Shown: positions 16,400 to 25,447, counted from the stretch's first letter. The stretch is DNA of 64,000 bases from Haemophilus sp. (GCA_019423025.1 JAHZCD010000004.1:87264-151263), one strand, 5' to 3'. Made by a program: numbers and translations. Notes: generated from the sequence alone by a model not told the origin.

Positions 16400-16430
16400 A
16401 AATTCTCAAATACAAGGAAGGGAGGTTGTT

Positions 16431-17657
16431 ATGACAACATCATTACCATGGTATAAAGAAGTCAGTCCTACGCAAAAAAAAGCGTTATTTGCGGCTTGGT
16501 TAGGTTATGTTTTTGATGGCTTCGATTATATGCTGATCACTTACGTGCTTTTGGATATTCAAAAAGAATTCGCCATGAGCACAACGGAAACATCCACATT
16601 ATTACTTGCAGCGTTCGTCGCACGTCCATTAGGTGGGGCGATTTTTGGTAGTTTTGCCGATAAATATGGTCGTCGTTTGGCGATGATTGTTTCCATTATT
16701 ACGTATTCCGTCGGCACATTCTTGTGCGGATTATCCACCAGTTATATTTGGCTTTTCATCTTCCGTATGATTATCGGTATGGGGATGGCAGGTGAATATG
16801 CGTGTTCTTCCTCTTATGCCATTGAAAGCTGGCCACAACATTTGCGTACGAAAGCCAGTGCATTTTTAGTGAGTGGCTTTTCCATCGGTAATATTCTTGC
16901 TTCTCAAGTGATTCCTTGGGTTGCACAAGCTTATGGCTGGCGTGTGGCTTTCTTTATTGGTTTAGCACCGGTAGCTTTAGTACTCTATGTTCGTCGTCAT
17001 GCCCCTGAAAGTGAAGAATGGGCACAAGCGAAAGCAGCGGGTAAAGTGAATAAAGTTCCACTTACTGACCTGTTCACTAAAAAACAATTACCAATCACCT
17101 TAATTATTTTCTTAGTTTGTTATTCAATTTTCTCCGTAAACTGGCCGGTAGTGGGCTTGCTTCCACTTTACCTAAAAGAAAACGGCTATGCTGAAAATGT
17201 GAAATCACTGATGTTCTGGGCAGGCTTTGGTATCCTCATCGGTACCTTAATTGCAGGCTTTATCGGGGATAAATTGGGTGAGAAGAAAACCTTTGTATAT
17301 AGCTTATTGTTATCACTTTTCTTCCTCTTCCCAGTATTCTATTTGCCAGAAAATAATGTGTTAGCCCTTGGTGCATTGCTCTTCTTCTTACTTGCAACTA
17401 ACTTAGGGATTGCCGGTTTAGTGCCAAAATATATGGCGACTTTCTTCCCGGCCGAAATGCGAAGCACAGGTATTGGTTTCATCTATAACTTCGCTGCGAT
17501 CGGTGGTGGGGTGTCTCCTGTAATTGCCGCCGCACTTAGCGAAAGAGTGGGACTTGGTTCAGCCCTTGTGTATGTCACTTTATTCTGGACAATTGTCCTT
17601 GTTGCTCTCGTTGGATTAAGATTGCCAGAACGTATTCAAGCTCGTATGCAACAATAA
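16431..17657 (+). CDS. yjhB: MFS sialic-acid-type transporter (NanT/YjhB family)
   Basis: This is an inner-membrane symporter of 408 residues with about 12 spans. The opening WYKEVSPTQKKALFAAWLGY and DGFDYMLITYV, and the later ESWPQHLRTKASAF-type segment, are hallmarks of the NanT group. E. coli NanT is longer (about 496 residues, with two extra helices); the length here fits YjhB, the carrier for 2,7-anhydro-Neu5Ac and related compounds. It is transcribed away from gntR and the oxidoreductases, the same partners YjhB has. GGAAGGGAGG precedes the ATG. Substrate is inferred from homology and context. Confidence 0.85.
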   Translation: MTTSLPWYKEVSPTQKKALFAAWLGYVFDGFDYMLITYVLLDIQKEFAMSTTETSTLLLAAFVARPLGGAIFGSFADKYGRRLAMIVSIITYSVGTFLCGLSTSYIWLFIFRMIIGMGMAGEYACSSSYAIESWPQHLRTKASAFLVSGFSIGNILASQVIPWVAQAYGWRVAFFIGLAPVALVLYVRRHAPESEEWAQAKAAGKVNKVPLTDLFTKKQLPITLIIFLVCYSIFSVNWPVVGLLPLYLKENGYAENVKSLMFWAGFGILIGTLIAGFIGDKLGEKKTFVYSLLLSLFFLFPVFYLPENNVLALGALLFFLLATNLGIAGLVPKYMATFFPAEMRSTGIGFIYNFAAIGGGVSPVIAAALSERVGLGSALVYVTLFWTIVLVALVGLRLPERIQARMQQ

Positions 17658-17670
17658 AAAACGAAAGCAA

Positions 17671-17700
17671 AACAGACCGCACTTTTAGGTGCGGTTTGTT
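17671..17700 (+). terminator. Terminator after the yjhB-like gene
   Basis: A 12-bp stem with one G-T pair joins 17671-17682 and 17689-17700 around a 6-base loop. The left arm contains an uptake core. Confidence 0.7.
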
Positions 17701-17717
17701 GTTTATACAAAAATAGT

Positions 17718-17731
17718 TTGAAGCGCATCAC
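17718..17731 (+). promoter_or_regulatory. FNR-like box before the DASS transporter gene
   Basis: TTGAA-N4-ATCAC matches the FNR consensus TTGAT-N4-ATCAA at 8 of 10 positions, about 80 bp before the start codon. Weak evidence on its own. Confidence 0.3.
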
Positions 17732-17812
17732 AAATTTGTTAAATATATGTTTCAATTTTTTCGGTTAAATGCTAATTAATAATCTCCCCTATCGTTTTAT
17801 AGGAGATTGTAT

Positions 17813-19198
17813 ATGCAAACTCAACAAACCTTTCTCTCTAAATATAAAAGTCTCATTATTCTTGCCTTAGACTTTGTCTTCATGTTGGTGTTAATCAAAA
17901 TATTGCCCTTTTCTGCTCAAGAGAATCGCGGGTTAGCCTTGCTTATTTTTATTGGTATTTTATGGTTAACGGAAGCCTTTAATATTACCGTGACATCCCT
18001 TATGGTGCCTGTCGTGGCCATAGGATTAGGCTTGATTAATACACAAAAAGCGCTCGCACCATTCTCTACCCCAATTATTTATATGTTCTTTGGGGGATTT
18101 GTGGTGGCTGCGGTGTTGCAAATTCAGAATCTAGATAAGATTATTGCGAATTACATTATTCGTTTGGCCAAAGGAAACTTAAAACTTTCTATTACCTACC
18201 TCTTCACCGTAACTACATTCCTTTCTATGTGGATTAACAACACCGCTGTGGCGGCGATGATGTTACCGCTCACGATGGGGATGTTAAAAGGTATCAATGC
18301 AGAGAAAAACCATCGGTTGTACGCCTTTGTATTGTTAGGCATGGCATTTAGTGCTAGTATCGGTGGTATTGGTACCTTGGTGGGAAGTGCACCGAATGCC
18401 ATTTTGGCATCTCAAATTCAAGTGACCTTTACGGAATGGCTAGGCTACGGTTTCCCAGTGATGGTACTGCTTGTGCCTTCAATGATTTTTTCTTTATGGG
18501 TGATTTTACGTCCAGACTTTTCTGTGGATTTTAATCCATCACTTGAGAAAGTCAGCTTTAATCGAAAAAATATCATTACCTTAATGATCTTTATCGGTAT
18601 GGCGATTATGTTACTTTTCAGCTCTCTCTTAAACCCATGGATTACGGCTTTCCTTGAATTGCCGAAAAAAATCGAAAACTTTGATACCGTGATTGCACTA
18701 TGCGTTGTGATCTTTATTTGTGTTTCAGGTGTCGCGAGTTGGAAAGAAATTCAAGAGCGTGTTGAATGGGGCGTGCTCGTTTTATTCGGTGGTGGTTTAA
18801 CACTCAGTATCGTGATGAAAGATTCTGGTGCCAGTAAGATTATGGCGGATAGTATCGTTCAGTTTGTGCAAACCAAACCACTTTGGGTACTTTGCTTTGT
18901 GATGACGGCATTTATTATTTTCTTAACGGAATTTACATCGAATACCGCCAGTGCAGCGTTGATTATGCCAATTGTGATTTCAGTGGCTCAATCTATGAAT
19001 TTACCGCCTATTGCTTTAGCCGCAATTATCGCTTGTGGGGCAAGTTGTGCATTTATGTTGCCAATCGCTACACCGCCTAATGCTATCGTGTTTGCAACAG
19101 GAAATGTGAAACAACTCGATATGGCCAAAGTCGGTTTGATTCTCAATCTATTCTGTATCGCCATCATCGGCAGTATGACTTATTTTGTTTGGTTGTAA
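17813..19198 (+). CDS. DASS (SLC13/INDY) family sodium:anion symporter
   Basis: This is an inner-membrane transporter of 461 residues from the divalent anion:sodium symporter family, whose members carry dicarboxylates, citrate or sulfate. Two family hairpin signatures are present: WINNTAVAAMMLP near residue 145 and TSNTASAALIMPI near residue 380. The length matches H. influenzae HI0608. The first signature has INN where many dicarboxylate carriers have SNT, so the substrate is uncertain. AGGAGA lies 6 bases before the ATG at 17813; an upstream TTG overlaps that site and is rejected. It is a single-gene unit between two terminators. Confidence 0.85.
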   Translation: MQTQQTFLSKYKSLIILALDFVFMLVLIKILPFSAQENRGLALLIFIGILWLTEAFNITVTSLMVPVVAIGLGLINTQKALAPFSTPIIYMFFGGFVVAAVLQIQNLDKIIANYIIRLAKGNLKLSITYLFTVTTFLSMWINNTAVAAMMLPLTMGMLKGINAEKNHRLYAFVLLGMAFSASIGGIGTLVGSAPNAILASQIQVTFTEWLGYGFPVMVLLVPSMIFSLWVILRPDFSVDFNPSLEKVSFNRKNIITLMIFIGMAIMLLFSSLLNPWITAFLELPKKIENFDTVIALCVVIFICVSGVASWKEIQERVEWGVLVLFGGGLTLSIVMKDSGASKIMADSIVQFVQTKPLWVLCFVMTAFIIFLTEFTSNTASAALIMPIVISVAQSMNLPPIALAAIIACGASCAFMLPIATPPNAIVFATGNVKQLDMAKVGLILNLFCIAIIGSMTYFVWL

Positions 19199-19238
19199 AT
19201 GTTGTTAAAACTGACCGCACTTTATTAGCCTATAAAAG

Positions 19239-19264
19239 TAAACCGCACGTTAACGTGCGGTTTA
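19239..19264. terminator. Bidirectional terminator, perfect 26-bp palindrome
   Basis: Bases 19239-19251 are the exact reverse complement of 19252-19264, and T-rich tails lie on both sides. It separates the convergent DASS gene and ABC operon. Confidence 0.8.
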
Positions 19265-19268
19265 TTGT

Positions 19269-20360
19269 TTATCTCGAAATAACCTCTTTTGTGAAGGCTT
19301 CCATTTCGGCTTTACGCCATGGTGTTGAGAAGAAAATAGTATCTTTCAAACCAGATTCACTATTTAGTGGACGAACACCGAATTCTTGGTTTAATTTCTG
19401 TTGTACTTCAGGTGAGGTAATCCAATGCACGAAAACAAGTGATGCGGCTGGGTTAGGCGCATTTTTTGCTACGGTTACAACATTACCACCGCCAGGCATC
19501 CCAAATTTTGGTACATAGAATTTTAAACGGTCAGTAATTGCACCTTGTTTTTGCAAGCTGAACAAGTGATCTTGCCATGCAGAGACAATCACTAACTCAC
19601 CATCGTTTAAACGGGTTAGACTATCAGCATTCGAAGCTGTACGGATTAGCGCATCTTTTTTACTGCTGAACCAATCCCAGGTTTTCTTCCAATTAGCAAT
19701 CTGTGCTTCATCAATTTTATCGGTACGGTAATCATAATCACCATTAATATACACTAAAGCTCGCTGAATGAAGGCATTACCGGAGCTGCCACCGTTTGGA
19801 TCAGAATAGCCGAATTTTTTTGGATTTTTATCAATATAACTTTCCATATCAGCCCAAGATTGTGGCAGTTCCTCTTCTTTTATTCGCATAGGATCATAAG
19901 CTAGACCGGTTTGATTACCCCAGTAACCTACAGCCATATCGCCTAATTCAACACCTTGTAAGTGGTGATTTAATTTATCGAAATTTGGTAAGTTATTGAG
20001 TTTTACAAGAATGTCATTTTTCGCTACGTTGCCTAAACGGTCAGCATTTAACACAACCACATCCATTTTGCCGGTTTCTAGATTTTTTTCAGCGATCAGT
20101 TTATTGATATTACCGTCCAAGGTGCCTTCAGGTACTTTGACTTTAATACCGTATTGATTTTCAAATTCTTTAACAAAATTACGGAATTGCGGCTGCAAAT
20201 ACCAAACGCTAACTGTCAATTTTCCTTCTTTTTTAGCGAGTTCTTCGATTTCACTCCAAGATTTACCACTTAAGTCAGTGGAAGCCGAGGCGAAAGTACT
20301 GACAGCCAAGGCGGCAGCGGTAAGACCAATGGATAGAAGTTTACGGATGTTTTTTTGCAT
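19269..20360 (-). CDS. Periplasmic solute-binding protein of an orphan ABC importer
   Basis: This protein of 363 residues has a signal peptide (residues 1-26, cleavage after ASA) and the two-lobe fold expected of the iron/polyamine/phosphonate-type binding proteins. I see no lipobox. Recognisable segments include VKVPEGTLDGNINKLIAEK and the late WITSPEVQQKLN motif common in this superfamily. It is the last gene of a four-gene operon (ATPase, two permeases, binding protein). The ligand could be a polyamine, ferric complex or organophosphonate; sequence reading alone does not decide. Confidence 0.82.
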   Translation of the reverse strand: MQKNIRKLLSIGLTAAALAVSTFASASTDLSGKSWSEIEELAKKEGKLTVSVWYLQPQFRNFVKEFENQYGIKVKVPEGTLDGNINKLIAEKNLETGKMDVVVLNADRLGNVAKNDILVKLNNLPNFDKLNHHLQGVELGDMAVGYWGNQTGLAYDPMRIKEEELPQSWADMESYIDKNPKKFGYSDPNGGSSGNAFIQRALVYINGDYDYRTDKIDEAQIANWKKTWDWFSSKKDALIRTASNADSLTRLNDGELVIVSAWQDHLFSLQKQGAITDRLKFYVPKFGMPGGGNVVTVAKNAPNPAASLVFVHWITSPEVQQKLNQEFGVRPLNSESGLKDTIFFSTPWRKAEMEAFTKEVISR

Positions 20361-20379
20361 AAGATGCTCCTTGTGAAAA

Positions 20380-21231
20380 TTATGCTTTTCCTGTGGATTG
20401 AGAGAGATAATTCCCTTTCAACAATTTTTCGATAATCATCATCAAAATAATGTTTGGTACCAACAAAATAATCGATACAACGGCCGCATTCGGACGAATA
20501 AAAGAATAACCGAGGAAAGAATATAAAATGGTTGGCACGGTAATAAAGTCTGGTGAGCCGATAACGAAAGCGATAGCAAACTCTTCAATACTTTTCACTA
20601 AACAGAAAATAATTGATGCTAAAAAACTTGGTTTTAACATCGGCATATACACGTCTTTGAAAACGGTAAATTTAGATGCACCTAAGTCACGGCTAGCATC
20701 AATAAGGTCTTGCGGTACAGAAGAAAAGCCCGCGGATAAAATCCGAATAGCATAAGGTAACGTGAGTACCACATGCCCAATAACAATGCCGATGAATGGA
20801 TTATTAATATTTAAATCCAATAACATACGGCTAAAGAATAGGGCAATAATCATGCCTGGAATAACCAATGGAATCAGTGTTAATAATTCGGCTAATTTTT
20901 TACCTCTAAAGTCCATACGTCCAAATGCATAAGCTGTTGGGAGAGAGAGTAAAATAGTGATCAGAGAAACCGTAGGCGCAATGGTATAGCTATTAAACAT
21001 TGCTTCAGGTAAAGAGGTAGTTTCCCATACAATTTTCCAACGCTCAAAAGATAATGATTGAGGGAAAATATCTGGATAACTCCACGGTTTAGCGGGATCT
21101 ACCAATGACCATAAACCTGCCATTAAAAAGGGTAGGAACAACCAAATAAAATTAGCAAGAATAAAGAACGCTAAGGAAATACGTGCGATTAATCGACCAT
21201 TTTTCGTTGTGATTTGTACGGAACTACTCAT
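20380..21231 (-). CDS. ABC importer inner-membrane permease (PotC/FbpB-like)
   Basis: This is a six-span permease of 283 residues with the cytoplasmic coupling motif region DASRDLGASKFTVFKDV near residue 195, which contacts the ATPase. It overlaps the upstream permease by 4 bp (ATGA type), a mark of translational coupling. It pairs with that permease to form a heterodimeric channel for the substrate delivered by the binding protein downstream. Confidence 0.87.
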   Translation of the reverse strand: MSSSVQITTKNGRLIARISLAFFILANFIWLFLPFLMAGLWSLVDPAKPWSYPDIFPQSLSFERWKIVWETTSLPEAMFNSYTIAPTVSLITILLSLPTAYAFGRMDFRGKKLAELLTLIPLVIPGMIIALFFSRMLLDLNINNPFIGIVIGHVVLTLPYAIRILSAGFSSVPQDLIDASRDLGASKFTVFKDVYMPMLKPSFLASIIFCLVKSIEEFAIAFVIGSPDFITVPTILYSFLGYSFIRPNAAVVSIILLVPNIILMMIIEKLLKGNYLSQSTGKA

Positions 21232-22097
21232 TTGACTTCTCCACGTTTGACGGCTAATGGTTTAATCAATAATGACACGAGAATGGTGAAGAAGGCAGAG
21301 GTCAACATAATCGTTAATGCCATGACCGCACTTTGATTCCATTCTTCAAATTCATAGGCAGACATTTGCATTAAACGCGCTAAAGAATAGGTACTGCGAG
21401 GACCGGCAATGCTATAAAAGGCGAAATCACCGAGTGCGCCGATAAATATTAAAATAAAGGAAACTTGTACCGCACTTAAGGTCAGCGGAAAGATGACATA
21501 ACGAAAACGTTGCCAAGGGCTCGAACCTAAATTTGCAGCGGCATCTAATAAATCGGTTTTCAACGAATTAACCGCGCCACCAATAAGAATTAAAGCAAAA
21601 GGAATGTTTTTCCACATTTGTAAAATTACTACCCCCCAGCCAAATTCGTCATTTTGTAGGGTTTTCGGTTCGTTCCAAATGCCTAAATAAACGAATACTT
21701 CGTTAAGAATGCCGTGGTAAGAAATCATATTGACGAACAAGAAGGCTGCAACTAATCCTGGCACCAACATAGGTGCTCGCAAGATGGTGATAATGGTTAC
21801 CTTGGCTGGTAATTTTTTACGCAACCACATGGCAATGGGATAAGCCACGATGATGGATAAAATCGCCCCTAGTAAAGACACTTTTACGGAATAAATATAC
21901 GAATTTTGGAATACAGGACTATTTAATACGGCTTGCCAATACTCCAAACTAAATTGGCTTTCTTCCCCGCCCATACTGTATAAACCAAGGCTTTGAGAGA
22001 CGACAATGTAGAACGTAGATCCCATTAAAAATAGGATCGTACCTAAACCGCTGCATAGCAATAACCATGCTTTTACATCATTTTTGAGACTTTTCAT
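21228..22097 (-). CDS. ABC importer inner-membrane permease (PotB-like)
   Basis: The protein has 289 residues with about six membrane segments and the coupling-helix motif DAAANLGSSPWQRFRYV near residue 190. It overlaps the ATPase gene by 4 bp on one side and the second permease by 4 bp on the other, so the channel and ATPase are made from one message. An uptake core lies within the coding region near 21326. Substrate unknown. Confidence 0.87.
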   Translation of the reverse strand: MKSLKNDVKAWLLLCSGLGTILFLMGSTFYIVVSQSLGLYSMGGEESQFSLEYWQAVLNSPVFQNSYIYSVKVSLLGAILSIIVAYPIAMWLRKKLPAKVTIITILRAPMLVPGLVAAFLFVNMISYHGILNEVFVYLGIWNEPKTLQNDEFGWGVVILQMWKNIPFALILIGGAVNSLKTDLLDAAANLGSSPWQRFRYVIFPLTLSAVQVSFILIFIGALGDFAFYSIAGPRSTYSLARLMQMSAYEFEEWNQSAVMALTIMLTSAFFTILVSLLIKPLAVKRGEVK

Positions 22098-23164
22098 TTT
22101 ACGGACTCCAAGAATTTAATCGCATGGCGGGGAATCGTAAAGGTGAGTTTATTGCTCAAATTCGGGCATTTTGTTAGTTGCAGACGTAATTTTTTCTCTT
22201 CATCATTACGTTTAATGATGCCTTGCACTTCCGTGATATTGCCCATAAAAGCGGTGTTGATGATATCTACTGTAATTTGGTTTTCCGCTTCCGTTTGTGC
22301 GTTTGGTAACAATTCAATGTCTTCTGGTCGAAAGCAAATATAAATTCGTTCTGATTCCGGTTTTTTCTCAGAAAATACGGTGAAATCGCCAAAAATAGAA
22401 CTAACAGAATAAAGGTTGTCACCAATGTTTTTCACATTGGCTTCCGTGATATTGGCAATGCCAATAAAATCTGCCACAAAGCGGTTTTTAGGATGATGAT
22501 AAATATCTTGAGGAGAGCCAATTTGCTCAATAGAACCTTTATTTAAGACGATGATTTTATCTGACATGGTTAGAGCTTCAGCCTGATCGTGAGTCACGTA
22601 AATACTAGTCAAATTATATTGCTTTGAGAGTTGTTTTATTTCAAAACGTACACTTTCGCGTAATTTAGCATCTAAGTTAGAAAGCGGTTCATCAAATAAA
22701 ATCACATCTGGACGAGTGACCATGGCTCTGGCTAATGCGACACGTTGCTGTTGACCTCCAGAAAGCTCATTGGGTAATTTCAATTTATGAAATTCTAAAT
22801 CCATTTGCTTCAATGCGAGATCTAAACGCTGTTTTTGTTCTTCAATATCAATTTTACGTTGCTTTAAACCATAGCAAATATTATGAGAAACGTTGAGGTG
22901 AGGGAAAAGGGCATAAGATTGGAAACACATGGCTGTATTGCGTTTTTCTGGAGGAACATTGTTAACATTTTTTCCTCCGATAAGAATTTCACCTTCATCA
23001 GCCACATGAAATCCAGCGATTAATTTTAATAAGGAGGTTTTACCACAGCCGCTTGGTCCTAATAAGGTGACAAACTCGCCTTCTTCAGCGGTAAAAGTAA
23101 TATTATTGGCTGCGTAAAAGTCACCAAATTTTTTTGTAATATTTTTTATTTCTAACTTTGCCAT
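22094..23164 (-). CDS. ABC importer ATPase with TOBE domain (PotA/FbpC-like)
   Basis: This ATPase of 356 residues has Walker A GPSGCGKTSL near residue 40, the Q-loop at FQSYALFPHL, the signature LSGGQQQRVALARA near 140, Walker B VILFDEP and the switch histidine in VTHDQ. The C-terminal third is a TOBE-type domain that usually binds the substrate or a regulator. The ATG at 23164 has GGGGATG upstream and is preferred to an in-frame start at 23206. It is first in the operon, about 100 bp from a near-consensus CRP site. Confidence 0.9.
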   Translation of the reverse strand: MAKLEIKNITKKFGDFYAANNITFTAEEGEFVTLLGPSGCGKTSLLKLIAGFHVADEGEILIGGKNVNNVPPEKRNTAMCFQSYALFPHLNVSHNICYGLKQRKIDIEEQKQRLDLALKQMDLEFHKLKLPNELSGGQQQRVALARAMVTRPDVILFDEPLSNLDAKLRESVRFEIKQLSKQYNLTSIYVTHDQAEALTMSDKIIVLNKGSIEQIGSPQDIYHHPKNRFVADFIGIANITEANVKNIGDNLYSVSSIFGDFTVFSEKKPESERIYICFRPEDIELLPNAQTEAENQITVDIINTAFMGNITEVQGIIKRNDEEKKLRLQLTKCPNLSNKLTFTIPRHAIKFLESVK

Positions 23165-23256
23165 TTTTACATCCCCTATTTGGCTTACAACTATAGAGGT
23201 AACCATAAAAACACTTGGTTATTTTTTCAATAAAATAAAAATATTTTTCATAAATT

Positions 23257-23272
23257 TGTGATGAAGATCACG
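23257..23272 (-). promoter_or_regulatory. CRP-like site upstream of the orphan ABC operon
   Basis: TGTGA-N6-TCACG matches the CRP consensus at 9 of 10 key positions. It is centred 100 bp before the ATPase start, so cAMP-CRP activation is plausible. The nearest other gene, slyX, ends here. Confidence 0.55.
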
Positions 23273-23303
23273 CATTTAGCTAAAAATATGGTTTTATTAC
23301 ATT

Positions 23304-23525
23304 TTAATAATGCGGAGGCGGCGTTTCTTCTGCTTGGCTGGCAATATTAGAAGGTTGCATATCTTTTAATTTGCCGGCGAGATAGCGGAGTTGAAGTTGA
23401 ATTTTATCCATATCAAACTGTTGTTGAACTAATGCTTGGTTTAGCTCGTCTAAAAGTTGTTCTTGAAAAGCTGTTTTCATTTCAAGTTCAGCGATGCGAT
23501 CTTCTAAAATTTGTTGATTTTGCAT
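23304..23525 (-). CDS. slyX: SlyX family protein
   Basis: SlyX is a small cytoplasmic protein of unknown function found beside fkpA in many gamma-proteobacteria. The 73 residues form an almost continuous coiled coil (residues 5-55, heptads of Leu, Ile and Gln) and end in the typical proline-rich tail TPPPHY. It is divergent from fkpA. Confidence 0.9.
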   Translation of the reverse strand: MQNQQILEDRIAELEMKTAFQEQLLDELNQALVQQQFDMDKIQLQLRYLAGKLKDMQPSNIASQAEETPPPHY

Positions 23526-23619
23526 AAAATTTCTCTAATTTTTAAAAAAATGTTGTGAATTTGGTCAATCCGATTTAACCTATTCGCTATTCCGTTTCTA
23601 TTATAAAGGATCAAGCAAA

Positions 23620-24342
23620 ATGTTGAAAATTCAAAAGCTTTCTCTTGCTGCACTTATGGTAAGTGCGGTCGTTTCAGGTTCTGTTTTTGCAGAAGATAAA
23701 GCAGCGCCAAGCGCAAGTGATGCGTCTTATGCTGTGGGTGCATTAATGGGTAACCAAGTAAAAGATTTAGTGGATGCTCAAAAAGAAGTAATTCAATACG
23801 ACAATGCGCGTATTTTAGATGGCTTAAAAGATGCATTAGAAGGTAAAGTTGATGTTCGTAAAGACGAAAAAATTCAACAAACCTTAGATGGTATTCAAGA
23901 GCAATTAGTGTCTGCAGCGAAAGCAAAAGTAGAACAACAAGCGAAAGCTGCAAAAGAAGAAGGTGATAAATACCGCGCTGAATTTGCGAAAAAAGATGGC
24001 GTAAAAAGCACTAAAGATGGCTTACTTTACAAAATCACTGAAGCGGGTAAAGGTGATGCGATTAAAGCAACAGATACTGTGAAAGTACATTACACCGGTA
24101 AATTACCAGATGGTAAAGTATTTGATAGCTCTGTTGAACGTGGTCAACCGGTTGAGTTTAAATTAAACCAAGTGATTAAAGGTTGGACTGAAGGTCTTCA
24201 GTTAGTGAAGAAAGGCGGTAAAATCGAATTAGTGATTCCACCTGAATTAGCTTATGGCAAACAAGGTGCAGGCGATTCAATTCCACCTGATGCAACGCTT
24301 TACTTCGACGTTGAAGTATTAGACGTTAATCCTAAAAAATAG
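23620..24342 (+). CDS. fkpA: Periplasmic FKBP-type peptidyl-prolyl isomerase FkpA
   Basis: FkpA is a periplasmic chaperone and prolyl isomerase for envelope proteins. The signal peptide covers residues 1-24 (VFA cleavage); an uptake sequence encodes its SAVVS part. Residues 30-125 are the helical dimerisation domain. Residues 135-238 are the FKBP domain, with VHYTGKLPDGKVFDSS and VIPPELAYGKQG. The length is 240 residues. In E. coli the gene is under sigma-E, but I find no clear sigma-E promoter here. Confidence 0.95.
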   Translation: MLKIQKLSLAALMVSAVVSGSVFAEDKAAPSASDASYAVGALMGNQVKDLVDAQKEVIQYDNARILDGLKDALEGKVDVRKDEKIQQTLDGIQEQLVSAAKAKVEQQAKAAKEEGDKYRAEFAKKDGVKSTKDGLLYKITEAGKGDAIKATDTVKVHYTGKLPDGKVFDSSVERGQPVEFKLNQVIKGWTEGLQLVKKGGKIELVIPPELAYGKQGAGDSIPPDATLYFDVEVLDVNPKK

Positions 24343-24353
24343 TCCTTAATTCA

Positions 24354-24381
24354 ACCGCACTTTGTCCAAAGTGCGGTCATT
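24354..24381 (+). terminator. Terminator after fkpA from paired uptake sequences
   Basis: ACCGCACTTT at 24354-24363 pairs with AAAGTGCGGT at 24368-24377 around a 4-base loop; TTTT follows after CA. Confidence 0.65.
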
Positions 24382-24401
24382 TTCCCTACCAGATTTGAAA
24401 A

Positions 24402-25067
24402 ATGATACTAACCGATAGACAACCTTTCACCGATGAAGATCGTGCTATTCTGATTTCCTATAAAGCAGTAGTTGATGGCGTGAGCGCATTGATTGGCGAG
24501 CATTGTGAAATTGTCTTACATTCTTTGGAAGATATTGAGCATTCTGCGATTTGTATTGCCAACGGGCATAATACCAATCGCCAAGTGGGTTCACCGATTA
24601 CGGATTTAGCCCTGAAATCCTTGCGTAATATGCAAAGTGAGAGTGTGTCTAAGCCTTATTTCACGCGCGCGAAAGGTAATGTGTTGATGAAGTCTGTGAC
24701 CATCGCTATTCGAAATGGCAAACAACGCATTATTGGTTTACTTTGTATCAATATTAATTTAGATGTGCCGGTTTCTCAATTTATGCAGGCCTTTATGCCA
24801 ACGCAGGAACAAAATGAAACCTCTTCCGTCAATTTTGCAAGTTCAGTAGAAGAGTTGGTGGCACAAACGGTAGAAAAAACCATTGAAGAAGTGAATGCTG
24901 ATCGCTCGGTTTCGAATAATAATAAGAACCGTCAGATTGTGATTTCACTTTACGAAAAAGGCATTTTTGATATTAAAGATGCGATCAATTTAGTGGCTGA
25001 TCGCCTCGCGATTTCTCGCCACACCGTGTATTTGTATATTCGTCAAATCAAACAAGAGCAAGAGTAA
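24402..25067 (+). CDS. yheO: YheO-type PAS/HTH transcriptional regulator
   Basis: The protein has 221 residues. Residues 10-130 form the YheO-like PAS domain (GEHCEIVLHSLEDIEHSAIC), and residues 165-218 a C-terminal helix-turn-helix ending in LAISRHTVYLYIRQIK. Its target genes are not known. It overlaps tusD by one base (TAATG), and the same gene precedes tusDCB in other gamma-proteobacteria. It may regulate that operon or respond to a small molecule. Confidence 0.88.
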   Translation: MILTDRQPFTDEDRAILISYKAVVDGVSALIGEHCEIVLHSLEDIEHSAICIANGHNTNRQVGSPITDLALKSLRNMQSESVSKPYFTRAKGNVLMKSVTIAIRNGKQRIIGLLCININLDVPVSQFMQAFMPTQEQNETSSVNFASSVEELVAQTVEKTIEEVNADRSVSNNNKNRQIVISLYEKGIFDIKDAINLVADRLAISRHTVYLYIRQIKQEQE

Positions 25068-25447
25068 TGAACTATGTTCTCGCCGTGAAAAGTCCCATTT
25101 ATGGAAAACAAGGGGCTTTTCTTGCCTATCAATTTGCCCAAGCTTTACTCGAAAAAGGGCATGTCATTAGTCAAATTTTCTTTTTCCAAGACGGTGTGAG
25201 TAATGGCAATGGTTTAGTTTATCCTGCCAATGATGAATTTAATCTGACGCAAGCTTGGCAAGCCTTTTCAGCGCAACATCATATTCCTTTGCATTTATGT
25301 GTAGCCGCTTCACAACGTCGTGGTGTGGTGGATGCACTTACGGCAAGAGAGACAGATAAAACGAATCTTGCAGAAGGTTTTGAGATTACAGGCTTAGGCG
25401 AGTTTATGGCGATGGCATTAAAAGCAGATCGGGTGGTGACATTATGA
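25067..25447 (+). CDS. tusD: Sulfur relay protein TusD
   Basis: TusD is the sulfur-accepting subunit of the TusBCD complex, which relays persulfide from TusA to TusE for 2-thiolation of the tRNA wobble uridine (mnm5s2U). The active cysteine is in LHLCVAASQRRGV, near residue 85. The length of 126 residues is normal. It overlaps tusC by 4 bp. Confidence 0.93.
   Translation: MNYVLAVKSPIYGKQGAFLAYQFAQALLEKGHVISQIFFFQDGVSNGNGLVYPANDEFNLTQAWQAFSAQHHIPLHLCVAASQRRGVVDALTARETDKTNLAEGFEITGLGEFMAMALKADRVVTL

Noticed and set aside
16431..17657. Naming the MFS carrier nanT
   Set aside because: It lacks the extra central helices of E. coli NanT and is paired with a YjhC-like enzyme, so YjhB is the closer model.
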